From positions 868,001 to 932,000 of the forward strand of contig JAUJEO010000021.1 in the NCBI GenBank assembly GCA_030762175.1: a DNA stretch of 64,000 nt. Reading direction: 5' to 3'. This DNA is from Metallyticus violacea (Eukaryota; Arthropoda; Insecta; Mantodea; Metallyticidae). The notes under the pieces were generated by a model. The model saw only the letters and a program-made list of their open reading frames with translations, was not told the DNA's origin and did not search any database. Position numbers and translations under genes: made by a program. Of the stretch, positions 49,941 through 61,049 are shown in pieces. Every line of letters begins with the position of its first letter. Position 1 is the first letter of the stretch.

Positions 49941-51470
49941 TAGCCTCAGTAAAGCATATTATGCACAAAGAATCTCGAAAAGAAAAAAGTTTTTTTTCGA
50001 AGTTTCGAAACTTCGTTTGACTCAGTTTTTTTCCGTTCTAATTTGACATAACTGGTTCTCTTTCATTATACTAGTTTGATAGCCTCAGTTAAGCATATTA
50101 TATGCAAAGAATCTCGAAAAGAAAAAATTTTTTTTTCGAATTTTGGAAACTTCGTTAGAATCACTTTTTTTCCGTTCTTATTTTAGGTAACTGGTTCTCT
50201 TTCATTATACTAATTTGATAGCCTCAGTAAAGCATATTATGCGCAAAGAATCTTGAAAAGAAAAAAAATTTTTTTCGAAGTTTGGAAACGTCGTTAGAAT
50301 CACTTTTATTCCGTTCTTATTTGAGATAACTGGTTCTGTTTCATTATACTAGTTTGATAGCCTCAGAAAAGCATATTATGCGCAAAGAATCTCGAAAAGA
50401 AAAAAGTTTTTTTTCGAAGTTTGGAAACTTCGTTTTGAATAATTTTTTTTCGGTTCTTATTTAAGATAACTGGTTCTCTTTCATTATACTAGTTTGATAG
50501 CCTCAGAAAAGCATATTATGCGCAAAGAATCTCGAAAAGAAAAAATTTTTTTTTCGAAGTTTGGAAACTTCGTTAGAATCACTTTTTTTCCGTTCTTATT
50601 TGAGATAACTGGTTCTCTTTCATTATACTAGTTTGATAGCCTCAGAAAAGCATATTATGCGCAAAGAATCTCGAAAAGAAAAAAATTTTTTTTCGAAGTT
50701 TGGAAACTTCGTTAGAATCACTTTTTTTCCGTTCTTATTTGAAATAACTGGTTGTCTTTCATTATACTAATTTGATAGCCTCAGTAAAGCATATTATGCG
50801 CAAAGAATCTCGAAAAGAAAAAAAAATTTTTTCGAAGTTTGGAAACGTCGTTAGAATCACTTTTTTTCCGTTCTTATTTGAGATAACTGGTTCTCTTTCA
50901 TTATACTAGTTTGATAGCCTCAGAAAGGCATATTATGCGCAAAGAATCTCGAAAAGAAAAAAGTTTTTTTTCGAAGTTTGGAAACTTCGTTTGAATAACT
51001 TTTTTTCCGTTCTTATTTGAGATAACTGGTTCTATTTCATTATACTAGTTTGATAGCCTCAGAAAAGCATATTATGCGCAAAGAATCTCGAAAAGAAAAA
51101 ATTTTTTTTTCGAAGTTTGGGAACTTCGTTAGAATCACTTTTTTTCCGTTCTTATTTGAGATTACTGGTTCTCTTTCATTATAGTAGTTTGATAGCCTCA
51201 GAAAAGCATATTATGCACAAAGAATCTCGAAAAGAAAAAAAAATTTTTTCGAAGTTAGGAAACTTCGTTAGAATCACTTTTTTTCCGTTCTTATTTGAGA
51301 TAACTGGTTCTCTTTCATTATACTAGTTTGATAACCTCAGCAAAGCATATTATTCACAAAGAATCTCGAAAAGAAAAAAATTTTTTTTCGAAGTTTGGAA
51401 ACGTCGTTTGAATCACTTTTATTCCGTTCTTATTTGAGATAACTGGTTCTCTTTCACTATACTAGTTTGA
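49941..51470. repeat. HOR block, 11 monomers (1530 bp), copy of 25930-27458
   Basis: Order: a b c d e e/h i j k f' l at an offset of about 24011 from 25930, including the e/h hybrid and cgttttgaata in d. Private changes include ggttctgtttc in c and aattttttttcgg in d. Confidence 0.86.
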
Positions 51471-52998
51471 TAGCCTCAGTAAAGCATATTATGCACAAAG
51501 AATCTCGAAAAGAAAAAAGTTTTTTTTCGAAGTTTCGAAACTTCGTTTGACTCAGTTTTTTTCCGTTCTAATTTGACATAACTGGTTCTCTTTCATTATA
51601 CTAGTTTGATAGCCTCAGTTAAGCATATTATATGCAAAGAATCTCGAAAAGAAAAAATTTTTTTTTCGAATTTTGGAAACTTCGTTAGAATCACTTTTTT
51701 TCCGTTCTTATTTTAGGTAACTGGTTCTCTTTCATTATACTAATTTGATAGCCTCAGTAAAGCATATTATGCGCAAAGAATCTTGAAAAGAAAAAAAATT
51801 TTTTTCGAAGTTTGGAAACGTCGTTAGAATCACTTTTATTCCGTTCTTATTTGAGATAACTGGTTCTCTTTCATTATACTAGTTTGATAGCCTCAGAAAA
51901 GCATATTATGCGCAAAGAATCTCGAAAAGAAAAAAGTTTTTTTTCGAAGTTTGGAAACTTCGTTTGAATAACTTTTTTTCGGTTCTTATTTAAGATAACT
52001 GCTTCTCTTTCATTATACTAGTTTGATAGCCTCAGAAAAGCATATTATGCGCAAAGAATCTCGAAAAGAAAAAATTTTTTTTTCGAAGTTTGGAAACTTC
52101 GTTAGAATCACTTTTTTTCCGTTCTTATTTGAGATAACTGGTTCTCTTTCATTATATTAGTTTGATAGCCTCAGAAAAGCATATTATGCGCAAAGAATCT
52201 CGAAAAGAAAAAAATTTTTTTTCGAAGTTTGGAAACTTCGTTAGAATCACTTTTTTTCCGTTCTTATTTGAAATAACTGGTTCTCTTTCATGATACTAGT
52301 TTGATAGCCTCGGAAAATCATATTATGCGCAAAGAATCTCGAAAAAAAAAATTTTTTTTTCGATGTTTGGAAACTTTGTTAGAATCACTTTTTTTCCGTT
52401 CTTATTTGAGATAACTGGTTCTCTTTCATTATACTAGTTTGATAGCCTCAGAAAGGCATATTATGCGCAAAGAATCTCGAAAAGAAAAAAGTATTTTTTC
52501 GAAGTTTGGAAACTTCGTTTGAATAACTTTTTTTCCGTTCTTATTTGAGATAACTGGTTCTATTTCATTATACTAGTTTGATAGCCTCAGAAAAGCATAT
52601 TATGCGCAAAGAATCTCGAAAAGAAAAAATTTTTTTTTCGAAGTTTGGAAACTTCGTTAGAATCACTTTTTTTCCGTTCTTATTTGAGATTATTGGTTCT
52701 CTTTCATTATAGTAGTTTGATAGCCTCAGAAAAGCATATTATGCACAAAGAATCTCGAAAAGAAAAAAAATTTTTTTCGAAGTTAGGAAACTTCGTTAGA
52801 ATCACTTTTTTTCCTTTCTTATTTGAGATAACTGGTTCTCTTTCATTATACTAGTTTGATAGCCTCAGCAAAGCATATTATTCACAAAGAATCTCGAAAA
52901 GAAAAAAATTTTTTTTCGAAGTTTGGAAACGTCGTTTGAATCACTTTTATTCCGTTCTTATTTGAGATAACTGGTTCTCTTTCACTATACTAGTTTGA
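51471..52998. repeat. HOR block, 11 monomers (1528 bp), copy of 27459-28986
   Basis: Order: a b c d e e' q j k f' l, offset about 24012 from 27459, with the same aactgcttctc, tatattag, gcctcgg and gtattttttcg variants. The f' monomer keeps gcacaaag, where the other two copies have gctcaaag. Confidence 0.86.
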
Positions 52999-55900
52999 TA
53001 GCCTCAGTAAAGCATATTATGCACAAAGAATCTCGAAAAGAAAAAAGTTTTTTTTCGAAGTTTCGAAACTTTGTTTGACTCAGTTTTTTTCCGTTCTAAT
53101 TTGACATAACTGGTTCTCTTTCATTATACTTGTTTGATAGCCTCAGTAAAGCATATTATATGCAAAGAATCTCGAAAAGAAAAAATTTTTTTTTCGAATT
53201 TTGGAAACTTCGTTGGAATCACTTTTTTTCCGTTCTTATTTTAGGTAACTGGTTCTCTTTCATTATACTAATTTGATAGCCTCAGTAAAGCATATTATGC
53301 GCAAAGAATCTTGAAAAGAAAAAAAATTTTTTTCGAAGTTTGGAAACGTCGTTAGAATCACTTTTTTTTCGTTCTTATTTGAGATAACTGGTTCTCTTTA
53401 ATGATACTAGTTTGATAGCCTCAGAAAATCATATTATGCGCAAAGAATCTCGAAAAGAAAAAAATTTTTTTTCGATGTTTGGAAACTTTGTTAGAATCAC
53501 TTTTTTTCCGTTCTTATTTGAGATAACTGGTTCTCTTTCATTATACTAGTTTGATAGCCTCAGAAAAGCATATTATGCACAAAGAATCTCGAAAAGAAAA
53601 AAATTTTTTTTCGAAGTTTGGAAACATCTTTAGAATCACTTTTTTCCGTTTTTATTTGCGATAACTGGTTCTCTTTCATTATACTAGTTTGATAGCCTCA
53701 GAAAACCATATTATGCGCAAAGAATCTCGAAAAGAAAAAAAATTTTTTTCGAAGTTTGGAAACTTCTTTAGAATCACTATTTTTCCGTTCTTATTTGAGA
53801 TTACTGGTTCTCTTTCATTATACTAATTAGATAGCCTCAGAAAAGCATATTACGCGCAAAGAATCTCGAAAATAAAAAAAATTTTTTAGAACTTTGGAAA
53901 CTTCGTTAGAATCACTTTTTTTTCCGATCTTATTTGAGATAACTGGTTCTCTTTCATTATACTAGTTTGATAGCCTCATAAAAGCTTATTATGCGCAAAG
54001 AATCTCGAAAAGAAAAAAATTTTTTTCGAAGTTTGGAAACTTCATTAGAATCGCCTTTTTTTCCGTTCTTATTTGAGATAATTGGTTCTCTTTCATTATA
54101 CTAGTTTGATAGCCTCAGTAAAGCATATTATGCGCAAAGAATCTGGAAAAGAAAAAAAATTTTTTTCGAAGTTTGGAAACGTCGTTAGAATCACTTTTTT
54201 TCCGTTCTTATTTGAGATAACTGGTTCTCTTTCATTATACTAGTTTGATAGCCTCAGAAAAGCATATTATGCGCAAAGAATCTCGAAAAGAAAAAAGTTT
54301 TTTTTCGAAGTTTGGAAACTTCGTTTGAATAACTTTTTTTCCGTTCTTATTTGAGATAACTGGTTCTCTTTCATTATACTAGTTTGATAGCCTCAGAAAA
54401 GCATATTATGCGCAAAGAATCTCGAAAAGAAAAAAATTTTTTTTCGAAGTTTGGAAACTTCGTTTGAATAACTTTTTTTCGGTTCTTATTTAAGATAACT
54501 GGTTCTCTTTCATTATACTAGTTTGATAGCCTCAGAAAAGCATATTATGCGCAAAGAATCTCGAAAAGAAAAAATTTTTTTTTCGAAGTTTGGAAACTTC
54601 GTTAGAATCACTTTTTTTCCGTTCTTATTTGAGATAACTGGTTCTCTTTCATTATACTAGTTTGATAGCCTCAGTAAAGCATATTATGCACAAAGAATCT
54701 CGAAAAGAAAAAAAAATTTTTTCGAAGTTTGGAAACTTCGTTAGAATCACTTTTTTTTCCGTTCTTATTTGAGATAACTGGTTCTCTTTCATTATACTAG
54801 TTTGATAGCCTCAGAAAAGCATATTATGCGCAAAGAATCTCGAAAAGAAAAAAGTTTTTTTTCGAAGTTTGGAAACTTCTTTTGCATAACTTTTTTTCCG
54901 TTCTTATTTGAGATAACTGGTTCTCTTTCATTATACTAGTTTGATAGCCTCAGAAAACCATATTATGCGCAAAGAATCTCGAAAAGAAAAAAATTTTTTT
55001 TCGAAGTTAGGAAACTTCTTTAGAATCACTTTTTTTCCGTTCTTATTTGAGATAACTGGTTCTCTTTCATTATACTAATTAGATAGCCTCAGAAAAGCAT
55101 ATTACGCGCAAAGAATCTCGAAAATAAAAAAATTTTTTTAGAACTTTGGAAACTTCGTTAGAATCACTTTTTTTCCGTTCTTATTTGAGATAACTCGTTC
55201 TCTTTCATTATACTAGTTTGATACCCTCAGAAAACCATATTATGCGCAAAGAATCTCGAAAAGAAAAAAAATTTTTTTCGAAGTTTGGAAACGTCGTTTG
55301 AATCACTTTTTTCCGTTCTTATTTGAGATAACGGGTTATCTTTCATTATAGTAGTTTGATAGCCTCAGAAAACCATATTATGAGCAAAGAATCACGAAAT
55401 GAAAAAAATTTTTTTTCGAAGTTTGGAAACGTCGTTTGAATCACTTTTTTCCGTTCTTATTTGAGATAACGGGTTCTCTTTCCTTATACTAGTTTGATAG
55501 CCTCAGAAAAGCATATTATGCGCAAAGAATCTTGAAAAGAAAAAAGTTTTTTTTCGAAGTTTGGAAACTTCGTTTGAATAACTTTTTTTCCGTTCTTATT
55601 TGAGATAACTGGTTCTCTTTCATTATACTAGTTTGATAGCCTCAGAAAAGCATATTATGCACAAAGAATCTCGAAAAGAAAAAAAAATTTTTTCGAAATT
55701 AGGAAACTTCGTTAGAATCACTTTTTTTCCGCTCTTATTTGAGATAACTGTTTCTCTTTCATTATACTAGTTTGATAGCCTCAGCAAAGCATATTATGCA
55801 CAAAGAATCTCAAAAAGAAAAAAAATTTTTTTCGAAGTTTGGAACTTCGTTTGAATCACTTTTTTTCCGTTCTTATTTGAGATAACTGGTTCTCTTTCAT

Positions 55901-56328
55901 TATACTAGTTTGATAGCCTCAGAAAGGCATATTATGCGCAAAGAATCTCGAAAAGAAAAAAATTTTTTTCGAAGTTTGGAAACTTCGTTTGAATAACTTT
56001 TTTTCCGTTCTTATTTGAGATAACTGGTTCTATTTCATTATACTAGTTTGATAGCCTCAGAAAAGCATATTATGCGCAAAGAATCTCGAAAAGAAAAATT
56101 TTTTTTTCGAAGTTTGGAAACTTCGTTAGAATCACTTTTTTTCCGTTCTTATTTGAGATTACTGGTTCTCTTTCATTATAGTAGTTTGATAGCCTCAGAA
56201 AAGCATATTATTCACAAAGAATCTCGAAAAGAAAAAAATTTTTTTTCGAAGTTTGGAAACGTCGTTTGAATCACTTTTATTCCGTTCTTATTTGAGATAA
56301 CTGGTTCTCTTTCACTATACTAGTTTGA
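52999..56328. repeat. Composite HOR block, 24 monomers (3330 bp)
   Basis: Order: a b c/e' q s n4' n5 r n2 then a d-like monomer, d e e3 n3 n4 n5 n6' n8* w v u j k l. The left part of c is fused to the right part of e' near 53390-53410 (ctctttaatgatac), which removes the d-e segment present at 29340-29800. From about 54400 it follows the 44.9 kb region, including n8* at about 55420. Confidence 0.82.
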
Positions 56329-59250
56329 TAGCCTCAGTAAAGCATATTATGCACAAAGAATCTCGAAAAGAAAAAAGTTTTTTTTCGAAGTTTCGAAACT
56401 TCGTTTGACTCAGTTTTTTTCCGTTCTAATTTGACATAACTGGTTCTCTTTCATTATACTAGTTTGATAGCCTCAGTTAAGCATATTATATGCAAAGAAT
56501 CTCGAAAAGAAAAAATTTTTTTTTCGAATTTTGGAAACTTCGTTAGAATCACTTTTTTTCCGTTCTTATTTTAGGTAACTGGTTCTCTTTCATTATACTA
56601 ATTTGATAGCCTCAGTAAAGCATATTATGCGCAAAGAATCTTGAAAAGAAAAAAAATTTTTTTCGAAGTTTGTAAACGTCGTTAGAATCACTTTTTTTCC
56701 GTTCTTATTTGAGATAACTGGTTCTCTTTCATTATACTAGTTTGATAGCCTCAGAAAAGCATATTATGCGCAAAGAATCTCGAAAAGAAAAAAGTTTTTT
56801 TTCGAAGTTTGGAAACTTCGTTTGAATAACTTTTTTTCGGTTCTTATTTAAGATAACTGGTTCTCTTTCATTATACTAGTTTGATAGCCTCAGAAAAGCA
56901 TATTATGCGCAAAGAATCTCGAAAAGAAAAAATTTTTTTTTCGAAGTTTGGAAACTTCGTTAGAATCACTTTTTTTCCGTTCTTATTTGAGATAACTGGT
57001 TCTCTTTCATTATACTAGTTTGATAGCCTCAGTAAAGCAAATTATGCACAAAGAATCTCGAAAAGAAAAAAAATTTTTTTCGAAGTTTGGAAACTTCGTT
57101 AGAATCACTTTTTTTTCCGTTCTTATTTGAGATAACTGGTTCTCTTTCATTATACTAGTTTGATAGCCTCAGAAAAGCATATTATGCGCAAAGAATCTCG
57201 AAAAGAAAAAAGTTTTTTTTCGAAGTTTGGAAACTTCTTTTGCATAACTTTTTTTCCGTTCTTATTTGAGATAACTGGTTCTCTTTCATTATACTAGTTT
57301 GATAGCCTCAGAAAACCATATTATGCGCAAAGAATCTCGAAAAGAAAAAAATTTTTTTTCGAAGTTAGGAAACTTCTTTAGAATCACTTTTTTTCCGTTC
57401 TTATTTGAGATAACTGGTTCTCTTTCATTATACTAATTAGATAGCCTCAGAAAAGCATATTACGCGCAAAGAATCTCGAAAATAAAAAAATTTTTTTAGA
57501 ACTTTGGAAACTTCGTTAGAATCACTTTTTTTCCGTTCTTATTTGAGATAACTCGTTCTCTTTCATTATACTAGTTTGATACCCTCAGAAAACCATATTA
57601 TGCGCAAAGAATCTCGAAAAGAAAAAAAATTTTTTTCGAAGTTTGGAAACGTCGTTTGAATCACTTTTTTCCGTTCTTATTTGAGATAACGGGTTATCTT
57701 TCATTATAGTAGTTTGATAGCCTCAGAAAACCATATTATGAGCAAAGAATCTCGAAATGAAAAAAATTTTTTTTCGAAGTATGGAAACTTCCTTAGAATC
57801 ACTTTTTTTCCATTCTTATTTGAGATAACTGGTTCTCTTTCCTTATACTAGTTTGATAGCCTCAGAAAAGCATATTATGCGCAAAGAATCTTGAAAAGAA
57901 AAAGTTTTTTTTCGAAGTTTGGAAACTTCGTTTGAATAACTTTTTTTCCGTTCTTATTTGAGATAACTGGTTCTCTTTCATTATACTAGTTTGATAGCCT
58001 CAGAAAAGCATATTATGCACAAAGAATCTCGAAAAGAAAAAAAAATTTTTTCGAAATTAGGAAACTTCGTTAGAATCACTTTTTTTCCGCTCTTATTTGA
58101 GATAACTGTTTCTCTTTCATTATACTAGTTTGATAGCCTCAGCAAAGCATATTATGCACAAAGAATCTCAAAAAGAAAAAAAATTTTTTTCGAAGTTTGG
58201 AACTTCGTTTGAATCACTTTTTTTCCGTTCTTATTTGAGATAACTGGTTCTCTTTCATTATACTAGTTTGATAGCCTCAGTAAAGCATATCATGCACAAA
58301 GAATCTCGAAAAGAAAAAAAAATTTTTTCGAAGTTTGGAAACTTCATTAGAATCACTTTTTTTCCGTTCTTATTTGAGATAACTGGTTCTCTTTCATTAT
58401 AGTAGTTTGATAGCCTCAGAAAAGCATATTATGCACAAAGAATCTCGAAAAGAAAAAAAAAATTTTTCGAAGTTAGGAAACTTCGTTAGAATCACTTTTT
58501 TTCCGTTCTTATTTGAGATAACTGGTTCTCTTTCATTATACTAGTTTGATAGCCTCAGCAAAGCATATTATGCACAAAGAATCTCGAAAAGAAAAAAAAT
58601 TTTTTTCGATGTTTGGAAACTTCGTTTGAATCACTTTTTTTCCGTTCTTATTTGAGATAACTGGTTCTCTTTCACTATACTAGTTTGATAGCCTCAGTAA
58701 AGCATATTATGCACAAAGAATCTCGAAAAGAAAAAAGTTTTTTTTCGAAGTTTCGAAACTTCGTTTGAATCACTTTTTTTCCGTTCTAATTTGAGATAAC
58801 TGGTTCTCTTTCATTATACTAGTTTGATAGCCTCAGTAAAGCATATTATGTGCAAAGAATCTCGAAAAGAAAAAAAATTTTTTTCGAAGTTTGGAAACTT
58901 CGTTAGAATCACTTTTTTTCCGTTCTTATTTTAGATAACTGGTTGTCTTTCATTATACTAATTTGATAGCCTCAGTAAAGCATATTATGCGCAAAGAATC
59001 TCGAAAAGAAAAAAAAATTTTTTCGAAGTTTGGAAACGTCGTTAGAATCACTTTTTTTCCGTTCTTATTTGAGATAACTGGTTCTCTTTCATTATACTAG
59101 TTTGATAGCCTCAGAAAGGCATATTATGCGCAAAGAATCTCGAAAAGAAAAAAGTTTTTTTTCGAAGTTTGGAAACTTCGTTTGAATAACTTTTTTTCCG
59201 TTCTTATTTGAGATAACTGGTTCTATTTCATTATACTAGTTTGATAGCCT
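54460..59250. repeat. Segmental duplication, partner about 44880-49530
   Basis: The offset is about 9580 at the left end and 9719 from the block start at 46610/56329, the difference being the w monomer missing at about 45900. Both members share n8*, gtttgtaaacg in c and ccgctc in v. Confidence 0.83.
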
Positions 59251-61049
59251 CAGAAAAGCATATTATGCGCAAAGAATCTTGAAAAGAAAAAGTTTTTTTT
59301 CGAAGTTTGGAAACTTCGTTTGAATAACTTTTTTTCCGTTCTTATTTGAGATAACTGGTTCTCTTTCATTATACTAGTTTGATAGCCTCAGAAAAGCATA
59401 TTATGCACAAAGAATCTCGAAAAGAAAAAAAAATTTTTTCGAAATTAGGAAACTTCGTTAGAATCACTTTTTTTCCGCTCTTATTTGAGATAACTGTTTC
59501 TCTTTCATTATACTAGTTTGATAGCCTCAGCAAAGCATATTATGCACAAAGAATCTCAAAAAGAAAAAAAATTTTTTTCGAAGTTTGGAACTTCGTTTGA
59601 ATCACTTTTTTTCCGTTCTTATTTGAGATAACTGGTTCTCTTTCATTATACTAGTTTGATAGCCTCAGTAAAGCATATCATGCACAAAGAATCTCGAAAA
59701 GAAAAAAAAATTTTTTCGAAGTTTGGAAACTTCATTAGAATCACTTTTTTTCCGTTCTTATTTGAGATAACTGGTTCTCTTTCATTATAGTAGTTTGATA
59801 GCCTCAGAAAAGCATATTATGCACAAAGAATCTCGAAAAGAAAAAAAAAATTTTTCGAAGTTAGGAAACTTCGTTAGAATCACTTTTTTTCCGTTCTTAT
59901 TTGAGATAACTGGTTCTCTTTCATTATACTAGTTTGATAGCCTCAGCAAAGCATATTATGCACAAAGAATCTCGAAAAGAAAAAAAATTTTTTTCGAAGT
60001 TTGGAAACTTCGTTTGAATCACTTTTTTTCCGTTCTTATTTGAGATAACTGGTTCTCTTTCACTATACTAGTTTGATAGCCTCAGTAAAGCATATTATGC
60101 ACAAAGAATCTCGAAAAGAAAAAAGTTTTTTTTCGAAGTTTCTAAACTTCGTTTGAATCACTTTTTTTCCGTTCTAATTTGAGATAACTGGTTCTCTTTC
60201 ATTATACTAGTTTGATAGCCTCAGTAAAGCATATTATGTGCAAAGAATCTCGAAAAGAAAAAAAATTTTTTTCGAAGTTTGGAAACTTCGTTAGAATCAC
60301 TTTTTTTCCGTTCTTATTTTAGATAACTGGTTGTCTTTCATTATACTAATTTGATAGCCTCAGTAAAGCATATTATGCGCAAAGAATCTCGAAAAGAAAA
60401 AAAAATTTTTTCGAAGTTTGGAAACGTCGTTAGAATCACTTTTTTTCCGTTCTTATTTGAGATAACTGGTTCTCTTTCATTATACTAGTTTGATAGCCTC
60501 AGAAAGGCATATTATGCGCAAAGAATCTCGAAAAGAAAAAAGTTTTTTTTCGAAGTTTGGAAACTTCGTTTGAATAACTTTTTTTCCGTTCTTATTTGAG
60601 ATAACTGGTTCTATTTCATTATACTAGTTTGATAGCCTCAGAAAAGCATATTATGCGCAAAGAATCTCGAAAAGAAAAAATTTTTTTTTCGAAGTTTGGG
60701 AACTTCGTTAGAATCACTTTTTTTCCGTTCTTATTTGAGATTACTGGTTCTCTTTCATTATAGTAGTTTGATAGCCTCAGAAAAGCATATTATGCACAAA
60801 GAATCTCGAAAAGAAAAAAAATTTTTTTCGAAGTTAGGAAACTTCGTTAGAATCACTTTTTTTCCGTTCTTATTTGAGATAACTGGTTCTCTTTCATTAT
60901 ACTAGTTTGATAGCCTCAGCAAAGCATATTATTCACAAAGAATCTCGAAAAGAAAAAATTTTTTTTTCGAAGTTTGGAAACGTCGTTTGAATCACTTTTA
61001 TTCCGTTCTTATTTGAGATAACTGGTTCTCTTTCACTATACTAGTTTGA
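56329..61049. repeat. HOR block, 34 monomers (4721 bp) with internal 10-monomer tandem duplication
   Basis: Order: a b c d e e3 n3 n4 n5 n6' n8 [w v u p f t g h i j] [w v u p f t g h i j] k f' l. The bracketed 10-mers (about 57880-59270 and 59270-60660, period about 1390 bp) share cttgaaaagaaaaagtt at their starts. One g copy has lost the palindrome centre (gtttctaaac at about 60138). Confidence 0.86.
57880..60660. repeat. 10-monomer tandem duplication (period about 1390 bp)
   Basis: w v u p f t g h i j occurs twice back to back. The junction at about 59240-59290 joins j (ggttctattt) directly to w (cttgaaaag). A third copy begins at about 62334, about 3055 bp after the second. Confidence 0.86.

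Larger units (their letters stand above)
42727..54000. repeat. Segmental duplication, partner about 19267-30400
   Basis: This is the second member of the 23.5-24.0 kb offset pair. It keeps the full marker monomer at 44391 that the first member lost, and the full h and i monomers lost at 25420. Confidence 0.8.

Noticed and set aside
1357..60905. Many short open frames of 60-91 codons with near-identical lysine-rich, phenylalanine-rich products (for example at 1357-1578, 18986-19261, 44111-44362, 60696-60905)
   Set aside because: They lie wholly inside the satellite and recur with the monomer types (mostly j, k and l). Their ends fall wherever indels change frame. Because 139 is not a multiple of 3, the frame shifts at each monomer. 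There is no independent coding signal, so they are by-products of the repeat.
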